A DNA stretch of 64,000 nucleotides, taken from the NCBI GenBank assembly GCA_000171875.1, contig ABHI01000003.1, positions 310,001 to 374,000 on the forward strand, in the 5' to 3' direction. The notes under the pieces are model-generated. The model saw only the letters and a program-made list of their open reading frames with translations. It had not been told where the DNA came from and did not search any database. The position numbers were made by a program, and so were the translations under genes. Within the stretch, counting starts at the first letter, position 1, and each line of letters starts with the position of its first letter. Shown here piece after piece: positions 9,032-17,091 of this stretch. The stretch comes from Flavobacteriales bacterium ALC-1. Its GTDB lineage: Bacteria > Bacteroidota > Bacteroidia > Flavobacteriales > Flavobacteriaceae.

Positions 9032-11095
9032 ATGATAAAAAATCCCAGTATAAATCCACCTATTGCTAAAAAAATCCCACACCAATTAGAAACCCATGGA
9101 GATGTGAGAGTTGATAATTATTTTTGGATGAAGGATAGAGAAGATCTAGAAGTTATTGATTATCTCAATGCCGAGAATGACTACTGTGATGCAAAAATGG
9201 CACATACTAAGGAGTTTCAAAAGGATTTGTTTGAGGAAATGAAAGCCAGAATAAAAGAGGATGATTCCTCTGTGCCATATAAATACAATGGCTATTGGTA
9301 TATTACCAAATTTGAGAAAGGTAAAGATTACCCAATTTACACACGTAAAAAAGACAGTTTAGATAATCCTGAAGAATTATTATTTGATTGTAATAAAATG
9401 GCTGAAGGTCAAAGCTATTTTAAATTGGCAGGAATTAGTATTAGTCCAGATAATAAACTAGTATCCTATGGTGTTGATACTACAGGAAGGCGAAATTATA
9501 TCATTCATATTAAGAATTTAGAAACAAACGAAATTGCTTCAGATAGAGTATTGAATACAACAGGTTCATCAAGTTGGGCAAATGATAATAAAACGCTCTT
9601 CTACACTAAAAAAGATGAAGTTACACTTAGAGCTTTTCAAATTTATAAGCATCGTTTAGGTGATAATACTGAAGATGAGCTTGTGTTTCAAGAAAATGAT
9701 GATACGTTTGGTGTTGCTGTATATAAATCAAAGTCTAGGAAATACATCATTATTGCTTGTTACAGTACACTAACAAACGAGTATCATATTTTAGATGCTA
9801 ATAATCCAGAAGGTGTATTCAAAGTGTTTCAACCACGAATTAGAGGCTTAGAGTATAGTATTTCACATTATGAGAATCATTTTTATATCCTGACTAATAA
9901 GGATAAATCGACCAATTTTAAACTAATGAAAACTTTAGAAACTAATACTAAAGTCGAAAATTGGAAAGTGGTTATTTCACATAGAAATGATGTGCTAATA
10001 GAGGGTATTGATATTTTTAAAGATTACCTCGTCGTTAGTGAACGTAGTAATGGTTTAAATGAAATTAGAATTAAACGATGGAATGGAGTAGAGGATTATT
10101 ATTTGCCTTTTGATAATGAAACTTATACTGCATATACTGGTACAAACGTAGAGTTTGATACTGAAGTGTTACGTTATGGCTATAATGCTATGACAACTCC
10201 GTCTTCAGTTATAGAGTTTAATATGCGTACCAAAACGAAAACGGTTTTAAAAGAGCAAGAAGTTTTAGATAAAAATTTTGATAAAGACAATTATACTTCT
10301 GAGCGTATATGGGCAACAGCAGAAGATGGTACTAAAATACCAATGTCTGTAATATATAAGAAAAGCATAAAAAGAGACGGAACTAATCCCTTATTACAAT
10401 ACGCATATGGGAGTTATGGCTCAACTGTAGATCCCTATTTTTCAACCATAAGATTAAGTTTGTTAGATCGAGGTTTTATATATGTTATAACTCATATACG
10501 AGGTGGAGAATATTTAGGTAGACAATGGTATGAGGATGGTAAATTACTAAACAAGAAAAATACCTTTTCAGATTTTGTTGCCTGTTCAATTCATTTAATA
10601 AAAGAAAAATACACATCATCTCAGCATTTATACGCTATGGGAGGTAGTGCAGGAGGGCTTTTAATGGGAGCGATAATTAATAAAGCACCAGAATTATACA
10701 ATGGCATTATTGCTGCTGTTCCATTCGTAGATGTGATTACTACGATGTTAGATGATTCTATTCCCCTCACTACTGGCGAATATGACGAATGGGGAAATCC
10801 TAATGATATCTTGTTTTATAATTACATAAAATCGTATTCGCCTTACGACAATGTTGAAGCTAAAAATTACCCGAATATGTTAGTTACCACAGGGCTTAAT
10901 GACTCGCAAGTACAATATTGGGAACCTGCAAAATGGGTAGCTAAACTTCGAGATATGAAAACAGATAGTAATCAGCTGTATTTAAAAACTAACATGGATG
11001 CAGGTCATGGTGGTGCTTCTGGTCGTTTTGAAAGCCTAAAAGAAGATGCTGAAGAGTTTGCTTTTTTACTAGATTTAGAAGGGATTTCGACATAG
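9032..11095 (+). CDS. ptrB: Oligopeptidase B, S9A prolyl-oligopeptidase family
   Basis: 687 residues, the usual length for oligopeptidase B. The N-terminal ~400 residues form the beta-propeller cap (THGDVRVDNYFWMKDR is the classic N-terminal block). The C-terminal alpha/beta-hydrolase domain carries the nucleophile S539 in GGSAGG, D624 in GLNDSQV and H659 in AGHGG. Enzymes of this family cut short peptides after Arg or Lys. There is no signal peptide, so it is cytosolic or leaderless. Single gene, divergent from ybaB. Confidence 0.93.
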   Translation: MIKNPSINPPIAKKIPHQLETHGDVRVDNYFWMKDREDLEVIDYLNAENDYCDAKMAHTKEFQKDLFEEMKARIKEDDSSVPYKYNGYWYITKFEKGKDYPIYTRKKDSLDNPEELLFDCNKMAEGQSYFKLAGISISPDNKLVSYGVDTTGRRNYIIHIKNLETNEIASDRVLNTTGSSSWANDNKTLFYTKKDEVTLRAFQIYKHRLGDNTEDELVFQENDDTFGVAVYKSKSRKYIIIACYSTLTNEYHILDANNPEGVFKVFQPRIRGLEYSISHYENHFYILTNKDKSTNFKLMKTLETNTKVENWKVVISHRNDVLIEGIDIFKDYLVVSERSNGLNEIRIKRWNGVEDYYLPFDNETYTAYTGTNVEFDTEVLRYGYNAMTTPSSVIEFNMRTKTKTVLKEQEVLDKNFDKDNYTSERIWATAEDGTKIPMSVIYKKSIKRDGTNPLLQYAYGSYGSTVDPYFSTIRLSLLDRGFIYVITHIRGGEYLGRQWYEDGKLLNKKNTFSDFVACSIHLIKEKYTSSQHLYAMGGSAGGLLMGAIINKAPELYNGIIAAVPFVDVITTMLDDSIPLTTGEYDEWGNPNDILFYNYIKSYSPYDNVEAKNYPNMLVTTGLNDSQVQYWEPAKWVAKLRDMKTDSNQLYLKTNMDAGHGGASGRFESLKEDAEEFAFLLDLEGIST

Positions 11096-11110
11096 TTTGA
11101 AAAAAAATGT

Positions 11111-11118
11111 TACTTTTG
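11111..11118 (+). promoter_or_regulatory. Candidate -7 element for the cysteine-synthase-family gene
   Basis: TACTTTTG matches TAnnTTTG and lies 49 nt before the ATG at 11168, in the gap after ptrB. No -33 TTG at the standard spacing. Confidence 0.4.
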
Positions 11119-11167
11119 CGAGGTTTTAGTGTCCAAATTTTTATAATCGGATTGATAAATTATATTT

Positions 11168-12205
11168 ATGAAACGAAACAAAAATGTTTTTGATAATGTA
11201 TTACAGCTTATAGGTAATACACCACTTATCAAATTAAATAAAATGACCGCTAACTTTGATGGTGATTTTTATGCTAAAGTAGAAGCATTTAATCCAGGCC
11301 ACTCCTCTAAAGATAGAATTGCATTACATATTATTGAAGAAGCTGAACGCCAAGGTATATTAAAGCCTGGTGATACTATTATTGAAACGACCTCTGGTAA
11401 TACAGGTTTTAGTATAGCAATGGTGAGTATCATTAAAGGCTATGAATGTATTTTAGCAGTAAGTTCTAAATCTTCTGCAGATAAGATAGATATGTTAAAA
11501 TCTATGGGGGCTAAGGTATACGTTTGTCCTGCACACGTTAAGGCAGATGATCCACGTTCTTATTACCAAGTAGCAAAACGTTTACACGAAGAGAATAAGG
11601 GCTCTATATACATCAATCAATATTTTAATGAATTAAATATTGATGCACATTACAAGACTACTGGCCCTGAGATTTGGGAACAAACTGAAGGAGAAATAAC
11701 ACATTTAGTAGCTTGTAGTGGTACAGGAGGAACAATTTCTGGTATTTCTAAATATTTGAAAGAACAAAACCCTGATGTAAAAGTTATTGGTGTTGATGCT
11801 TATGGTTCTGTATTGAAGAAGTTTCATGAGACTCGTGAGTTTGATGATAAAGAGATTTATCCATACCGAATTGAAGGTTTAGGTAAAAACTTAATTCCTA
11901 CTGCTACTGATTTTGATTTAATTGACAAGTTTGTAAAAGTAACTGACGAAGAAAGTGCACATACTGCAAGAGAGATTTCTAATACAGAAGGTCTTTTTGT
12001 TGGTTATACGAGTGGTGCTGCTATGCAAGCAATTAAACAACTTCAAGAAGAAGGTGAGTTTAAATCTACTGATAAAATAGTAGTTGTATTTCCAGATCAT
12101 GGTTCACGATACATGAGTAAGGTATACAATGATAAATGGATGGCAGATCAAGGGTTTTTTGATAGTAAAAATGTAGTACATACTACTATTGAATATGTAA
12201 AGTAA
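11168..12205 (+). CDS. PLP-dependent cysteine synthase / cystathionine beta-synthase-like enzyme
   Basis: 345 residues, fold-type II PLP enzyme. The PLP lysine is K48 in HSSKDR, the substrate loop is TSGNTG (75-80), and a glycine-rich phosphate-binding loop ([10 protein letters not shown]) follows. There is no C-terminal CBS domain pair. Sequence style ([23 protein letters not shown]) fits the Bacteroidota group annotated either as cysteine synthase or as cystathionine beta-synthase. Which reaction it performs, O-acetylserine sulfhydrylation or cystathionine formation, cannot be decided from the sequence. A terminator lies 22 nt after the stop. Confidence 0.88.
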   Translation: MKRNKNVFDNVLQLIGNTPLIKLNKMTANFDGDFYAKVEAFNPGHSSKDRIALHIIEEAERQGILKPGDTIIETTSGNTGFSIAMVSIIKGYECILAVSSKSSADKIDMLKSMGAKVYVCPAHVKADDPRSYYQVAKRLHEENKGSIYINQYFNELNIDAHYKTTGPEIWEQTEGEITHLVACSGTGGTISGISKYLKEQNPDVKVIGVDAYGSVLKKFHETREFDDKEIYPYRIEGLGKNLIPTATDFDLIDKFVKVTDEESAHTAREISNTEGLFVGYTSGAAMQAIKQLQEEGEFKSTDKIVVVFPDHGSRYMSKVYNDKWMADQGFFDSKNVVHTTIEYVK

Positions 12206-12227
12206 TTATAATCTTAAAATATATACA

Positions 12228-12258
12228 CCTATCATGGGAAACTGTGATAGGTTTTTTT
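12228..12258 (+). terminator. Intrinsic terminator after the cysteine-synthase-family gene
   Basis: A 7-bp stem CCTATCA/TGATAGG with a 10-nt loop is followed by seven T. The T-run overlaps the last codon of the convergent gene that ends at 12257. Confidence 0.85.
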
Positions 12259-13486
12259 ATGTATTTACTTTCTTTTCCATGCAGTAGAACTCTTCTATTC
12301 TCTCAGGAAAAATAACATTACCACTTATTAAATAACCACGTTTTTTATAAAATTGAACAACTCTTGTGTTCTGAGTATAAGCATCTAATCGTATAGACGT
12401 ATAATTATTATCACTTGCAAAGTTTTCTGCAAAATCCATTAGTTGTCTTGCATATCCTTGTTTTTGATACTTAGGATCAACTACAAGTCTATGAATAACT
12501 AATATTTTTGATTCGTTGAATTTCCAATTAATAGATTGGTACTCCTTTTCTTGCTCTTCACTAATATTAATTGCACCAATTATTTCGTTATCATTTTTTA
12601 ATACATAAAGAATACCTTTTTTTAAATCATTTTCGATTAATGAAATTGTCGGATAATTATCTGTCCATTGACAAATACCTTTTCTCTCTAGTTCAGTTTT
12701 TCCGTTTATATAGATTTGAAATAAGGTTTCTAAATCAGATAATTGTCCTTTGTCTATACACGATTGATCTACTTCTGCAGTTTTTAATTCAGTATCATAA
12801 ATTAGTAGCCCTTCATTTTTGGTGTCTAGTTGCGCAATCAACTTTCCATCTTTATTCCATGCAGCACTTTGACCAACACTCATAAAATTATCGCAATGTC
12901 CAATAGCATTAGATATTAAAATGGGTGTTTTAAATTCCCTAGAAATTGCAGGGAAATGTTTATATGCTTTAGTAATGCCTTCTCTTGGTTTTGCAACACT
13001 AGCAATGTAAATTTCTGCGTTATTTTCAATCGTATTCAAAAAATGTTCTCTCTGTAAGCTTTCATAACAAATACCGAAAGCAATTTTATATCCTTTGACA
13101 TCTATAACTGTTTGATGAGTCCCACAGTTAAAATAAGGGACTTCATCTGTATGTAAAATCTGTTTAGAATATACTTCCCTCTCTTTATAAGGTTGAAAAA
13201 TAAGCATACTTATGTATATGTCATTGGCTATGATTGTGGGCATTCCGACGCTAATAGTAATTTGATTTTCATCTGATAGCTTTTGAAACGGGTTAAAAAT
13301 ATTATTATCTGCATCTATTGCTAATTCATTGACTAATTGTGGTTCATAGCTCGTTAATGACAATTCTGGAAAAACAATAAGGTCTGACTTTAATTTGACA
13401 GCACGCTCAACAAACTGTATATGATTTTTAATGTTCTTTTGAACATTTCCTTTTTGAGATTTTGTTTGTGCAATGCAAATTTTCAT
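12257..13486 (-). CDS. Nitrilase-GNAT fusion: carbon-nitrogen hydrolase plus N-acetyltransferase
   Basis: 409 residues with two enzymatic domains. Residues 1-~235 are a carbon-nitrogen hydrolase with the complete catalytic triad E41 (FPELSLTSYEP), K108 (YSKQ) and C140 (GICYES), so amidase activity on a small amide is expected. Residues ~245-409 are a GNAT domain with the acetyl-CoA-binding stretch VDPKYQKQGYA (Q/RxxGxA at 341-346) and the C-terminal FYKKRGY motif. No frameshift or stop separates them, so this is a true fusion. No signal peptide, so cytosolic. The better known fusion has GNAT first; here the nitrilase comes first. Substrate unknown. Confidence 0.88.
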   Translation of the reverse strand: MKICIAQTKSQKGNVQKNIKNHIQFVERAVKLKSDLIVFPELSLTSYEPQLVNELAIDADNNIFNPFQKLSDENQITISVGMPTIIANDIYISMLIFQPYKEREVYSKQILHTDEVPYFNCGTHQTVIDVKGYKIAFGICYESLQREHFLNTIENNAEIYIASVAKPREGITKAYKHFPAISREFKTPILISNAIGHCDNFMSVGQSAAWNKDGKLIAQLDTKNEGLLIYDTELKTAEVDQSCIDKGQLSDLETLFQIYINGKTELERKGICQWTDNYPTISLIENDLKKGILYVLKNDNEIIGAINISEEQEKEYQSINWKFNESKILVIHRLVVDPKYQKQGYARQLMDFAENFASDNNYTSIRLDAYTQNTRVVQFYKKRGYLISGNVIFPERIEEFYCMEKKVNT

Positions 13487-13503
13487 TCTCTTAAAGTTAA
13501 TAT

Positions 13504-14778
13504 TTATTCATAAAATTTGCCATTAAATTTCAACAACTTTGTTTGGGTTGAATGTTTATCTGTAGCATTACATTCACCATCTTTATCCAAAGAACTCTCT
13601 GTATAAATAATTTCACTTTCTACCCTAATATCAAAAAAGCCATTTGTTTTAGTTGTTAATGGCATTAAAGCACTTGTAGTTCGAAGATATTCTCCTTCGC
13701 AATCAGCAACTCTTTCACCACCATAATCCATGATATCAAAATTGTACAATACGTTCTTTAAAGTGTCTCCAGATTTTATAAATAATTCAATATTTTCATT
13801 TTCATAAGGATTTGCTCTTGATGTACCATAACGATACATTAGTATTCCGAAAGCATGCGTGTTTTCAGTTACTAAATAAGGTCCAATATCTATTTTAATA
13901 TCTCTAAGCATTACTGCATCTGATGTTAAGCCTTTTTGAGAGAACTTCTGCATTACTTCGCCAGAACGAGCATTAATAATAAGTATATGGTTGTTTAGCT
14001 CGAAATAATGTTCTCCTTCTTCAACAATTTCCGGAACGACAACAATAATATCATCTGGATTATCGGGATGTTCCTCACTAACTACAAATTCGGTTTTAAT
14101 ATTTAATAGGTTAAGCTTGAGTTCTTCTAATGTTATGGTTATTATGGGAAGATTTGAAAGCTCTTCATTTAAAACTTTTGAATCTAGCTCGTCTATTATT
14201 CCATCGTCTAATATTTGGTAAGTGACTTGTTTTATTTTTGGTTCTTCTTCCCACACTACTTGATGGACAACTATTCTGTTATCGGTTATTTTCGATTCGG
14301 TTCGAAACATACCTTCAGCGATTTCATCATAGGCGATGACTTGATAATCGATAATATTTCCTATTAAATCGTAGTTGACTAAAGTAGATTCCATTTCATG
14401 GTCTCCTTTTTTTATTGTTACCACAACCGTAAAAAAGTTTTCTGACAATTTTAATTTATAAACATCTATTGGCAAATAATTATAGCCCTCTTTGTGAAAA
14501 TTGGGATATAAGTCTTCTAACTTTAGACGTTGTTTATTTACCCTATGAGAATAATAGCCATCGATAAAAGTATCAAAGCTAGTATCGTCAATTAAAGGCA
14601 ATGATTTTTGCGAAATACTTTCAATAATTTCGGAAAATGGGATACTATCCTTTTCTTTTACTATTTCAGCTGATACATTAACAACATCTTCCGCTTTAGA
14701 CTCTATCACTTTCAGTTCTTGTTTGTTTTCAGCACAAGACAATACTCCGAGTAAGATTAAAATATAAAATAATCGCAT
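13504..14778 (-). CDS. Unknown lipoprotein, C-terminal domain shared with the next gene
   Basis: The ATG at 14778 (MRLFYILILLGVLSC) is preferred: it gives a lipoprotein signal with the cysteine at 15 and avoids the overlap with the neighbouring gene that the codon at 14841 would create. 424 residues. The first ~235 have no family that I recognise. The C-terminal ~190 residues match the upstream gene product: PDNPDDIIVV, ILIINARSGEV, TSDAVMLRDIKID, AFGI, NPYENE, TKTNGFFDI and a final LLKFNGKFYE. The repeated short beta-strands and conserved cysteines suggest a secreted beta-rich domain. It lies 31 bp after its paralogue and is probably co-transcribed. Confidence 0.75.
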   Translation of the reverse strand: MRLFYILILLGVLSCAENKQELKVIESKAEDVVNVSAEIVKEKDSIPFSEIIESISQKSLPLIDDTSFDTFIDGYYSHRVNKQRLKLEDLYPNFHKEGYNYLPIDVYKLKLSENFFTVVVTIKKGDHEMESTLVNYDLIGNIIDYQVIAYDEIAEGMFRTESKITDNRIVVHQVVWEEEPKIKQVTYQILDDGIIDELDSKVLNEELSNLPIITITLEELKLNLLNIKTEFVVSEEHPDNPDDIIVVVPEIVEEGEHYFELNNHILIINARSGEVMQKFSQKGLTSDAVMLRDIKIDIGPYLVTENTHAFGILMYRYGTSRANPYENENIELFIKSGDTLKNVLYNFDIMDYGGERVADCEGEYLRTTSALMPLTTKTNGFFDIRVESEIIYTESSLDKDGECNATDKHSTQTKLLKFNGKFYE

Positions 14779-14809
14779 AGGTCTGTTTTTATTTGAGGAT
14801 AATTTATAG

Positions 14810-15562
14810 TTAATTCTGTATTTTGTATGCTTCGCCATCATACTTTAATAGATGAGTTGTTATAGAATTTATTGTTTCTTTTGGATTGCAATCTCCTTTG
14901 ACGTCTTCAAGATGGTTTAAAGTGCTTTTCTTTCTTGTGACTAAAATATCATTGAACCCGTTGGTTTTTGAATTGGTCATAGACAATTCATCAGTGGTGT
15001 TTTTAAAATTTGAGTAACAGGTATTAACATTTACTACACCGAAACTTTCATAAATGGTATGAAAATCCAAGATTTTTATTAGACTATTTTTTTCTTTTGT
15101 AAAAAGCGAAAGGCTTTCAGAATAATACGGATTGGGTTGCGACATTGTTCTGAATTTCACTGTAACTCCAAAGGCATTTTTAGACGCATTAAGTTTGTAG
15201 TTGGTTGTGTCTATAGAGATGTCATAAATGAATACTGCATCAGATATCCAACCGTTAGTTTTGGGATTTTCATAGAACGTATGAGTTATTTTTCCGGTGG
15301 TGCTATTGGCTATTACAATATAACTGTCTAGTTCATAAGTTTCATAGTCTTCATTTACAATTACAGCAATAACAATAATAGTTTCTTTTGGATTATCTGG
15401 GGATTCTTTTGATAATACATATTCTGTTTGTGATTCATCTATATTGAGCACTGTAATGGCTTTATCTATAAGACTTTGTTGAGAAAATATCTCTTGCTTT
15501 GTGTTTTGAGCAAAGGACATTAAAGTTGCCAATAGAAATATGTATATAACTTTTATCTTCAT
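14810..15562 (-). CDS. Unknown secreted protein, paralogue of the next gene's C-terminal domain
   Basis: 250 residues with a signal peptide (MKIKVIYIFLLATLMSFAQ). From residue ~45 on it is the same domain as the C-terminus of the 13504-14778 product (PDNPKETIIVIA, IVIANSTTGKI, ISDAVFIYDISID, AFGV, NPYYSE, SKTNGFNDI, HLLKYDGEAYKI). Its start overlaps the stop of the upstream membrane-protein gene by 4 bases (ATGA at 15559-15562), so translation is probably coupled. No function is known to me. Confidence 0.75.
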   Translation of the reverse strand: MKIKVIYIFLLATLMSFAQNTKQEIFSQQSLIDKAITVLNIDESQTEYVLSKESPDNPKETIIVIAVIVNEDYETYELDSYIVIANSTTGKITHTFYENPKTNGWISDAVFIYDISIDTTNYKLNASKNAFGVTVKFRTMSQPNPYYSESLSLFTKEKNSLIKILDFHTIYESFGVVNVNTCYSNFKNTTDELSMTNSKTNGFNDILVTRKKSTLNHLEDVKGDCNPKETINSITTHLLKYDGEAYKIQN

Positions 15563-15903
15563 ATAATATCAACTACTTTTTCTAATATATAATGTATTAC
15601 ACCAACAATCACGGCAACCATTAGCAGAACACCAATGCGAATAAATGTTCCGTAAGCACTGTTTTTTAATTTCTTTTTCAAGTAAAAGTTATCTAAAAGA
15701 ACAAATATAAATGCTACCACAAGGCCAAATATTGTACCTATATATAACACCCCGTAGCCATAAAATATATTTAATAGATATGTAAACGCATTTGTAGACT
15801 TTTCTGTTGGACCAATAAGAATCCATATATACGTAAGACCAATTATAAGCGATAGTATAACCCATTTGAGATAAACAAAAATCTGTTTTAAGGTAATATT
15901 CAT
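15559..15903 (-). CDS. Small membrane protein of unknown function
   Basis: 114 residues with three predicted membrane helices (residues ~11-31, ~50-70 and ~88-110) separated by short basic loops, including KKKLKNS. No enzymatic motif. Its ATGA overlap with the next gene (14810-15562) ties the two into one transcript. Confidence 0.65.
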   Translation of the reverse strand: MNITLKQIFVYLKWVILSLIIGLTYIWILIGPTEKSTNAFTYLLNIFYGYGVLYIGTIFGLVVAFIFVLLDNFYLKKKLKNSAYGTFIRIGVLLMVAVIVGVIHYILEKVVDII

Positions 15904-15941
15904 CTTAAAAGTTTAATAAGTATCATTGGTCTATTTTTATT

Positions 15942-16328
15942 TCATGCTGCCGCTTTTTTAACCACATCCTCTAGTTCTACAAAAGCTTTTTTCTGAGGAC
16001 CAGCCAATATAGCTTGCTTTATTGTACCTGTTATTATTTCTATAATATTTCTATGTGTTTTAACGCTTTTGCCAAAATAAGCATGCATCACTTTGTTTGG
16101 GATAATATAGTTTATTTTTACCGTATTGTCGTTTACAAAAAAGGCTTTAATGGCATGCATACCACTTTTTTTTAGGACTAAACACTGCGCCATTTGTCCA
16201 TTTGCATCGGTTCTATGCTCCCAGATGTCGTACTCTTTTGAGCATTCAAAAACGGATTCGTTATTTAAGACCGTTAATAATTTGTCTAATGAATTGTAGT
16301 CGTTTTTAATTTCGATTAAATTTTCCAT
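15942..16328 (-). CDS. Unknown soluble protein
   Basis: 128 residues, no signal peptide and no membrane segment. Composition and the ATG after an A/T-rich leader look like a real gene, and it is in line with its neighbours. It ends in a helical, lysine/alanine-rich tail (EDVVKKAAA). I do not recognise the family. Confidence 0.6.
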   Translation of the reverse strand: MENLIEIKNDYNSLDKLLTVLNNESVFECSKEYDIWEHRTDANGQMAQCLVLKKSGMHAIKAFFVNDNTVKINYIIPNKVMHAYFGKSVKTHRNIIEIITGTIKQAILAGPQKKAFVELEDVVKKAAA

Positions 16329-16382
16329 TTTTTTAATATTTTAATAATGTTTTGGGTGTATTTATATTGTTAATACTAGTAT

Positions 16383-16763
16383 TCAACTGGCTTTGTTTTT
16401 ATTCATAAATGGTTTTATTGAAAAAATCAGTCCTAGAATAATTAGAGCATACATGCCATATTGCGATAAAATATTGCCAGATCTTGTTTCTAAAAGAACA
16501 GGATTACTTTTTTTATAATTTATTGAAATTGTATCACCAACAGATTTAAGACTGCCAATAAAGGGAACTCTAAAAAGTTCTGCATTTCCAAGTTGTTCTT
16601 TTCCATTTTCTAATTTGTACTTTATGGTTGCTGTTTCTCTAGCTCTTTTACCAGTATGATATGCAATATTCGTGATAACACCTTCAGAAGTAATCCAGTT
16701 ATCTTCTTGAGCAAAACAAAATTCAGAGATAAAAAATAATAGCAATAGACATGTATATTTCAT
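16383..16763 (-). CDS. DUF3592-like membrane protein
   Basis: 126 residues. A signal peptide (MKYTCLLLLFFISEFCFAQ) is followed by a small beta-domain (WITSEGVITNIAYHTG...IKYKLENGKEQLG...SVGDTISINYKKSNPVL) and one membrane helix near residues 100-118. This order resembles DUF3592 proteins, where a short beta-barrel-like domain is linked to a membrane helix. Function unknown. Its neighbour 16775-16996 starts 11 nt upstream, so the two are likely co-expressed. Confidence 0.6.
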   Translation of the reverse strand: MKYTCLLLLFFISEFCFAQEDNWITSEGVITNIAYHTGKRARETATIKYKLENGKEQLGNAELFRVPFIGSLKSVGDTISINYKKSNPVLLETRSGNILSQYGMYALIILGLIFSIKPFMNKNKAS

Positions 16764-16774
16764 CTTATACTTTT

Positions 16775-16996
16775 TTAGATATCGTCATCGTCTTCATCTC
16801 TTCCAAAGAACAAGAATAATGCTCCACCACCAACAATTAATAGAGTTCTAATGACCCAACCCATAGTATTGCCCCAAAGGTCAATCCATGCGAGTAGCCT
16901 TAAATTGTAATTAAAAATTGAAAGTATAATTGACATAATTCCCATAGCGGCAAGCAAAAGTCCGCCTTTGCCTATTTTTGATTTAATGTCTTCCAT
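16775..16996 (-). CDS. Small membrane protein with acidic tail
   Basis: 73 residues, two membrane helices (residues ~12-32 and ~45-65) and a C-terminal acidic tail GRDEDDDDI. The ATG and the tight spacing to the next gene favour a real gene. No family recognised. Confidence 0.6.
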   Translation of the reverse strand: MEDIKSKIGKGGLLLAAMGIMSIILSIFNYNLRLLAWIDLWGNTMGWVIRTLLIVGGGALFLFFGRDEDDDDI

Positions 16997-17091
16997 ATGT
17001 ATTATTAAATTTTAATTGTTTTATATATCTAGTTGCTGTACTTATAGATTAGTAAATACAACAACTAGAGTGTTTTAATTAAAAAAGGGTG

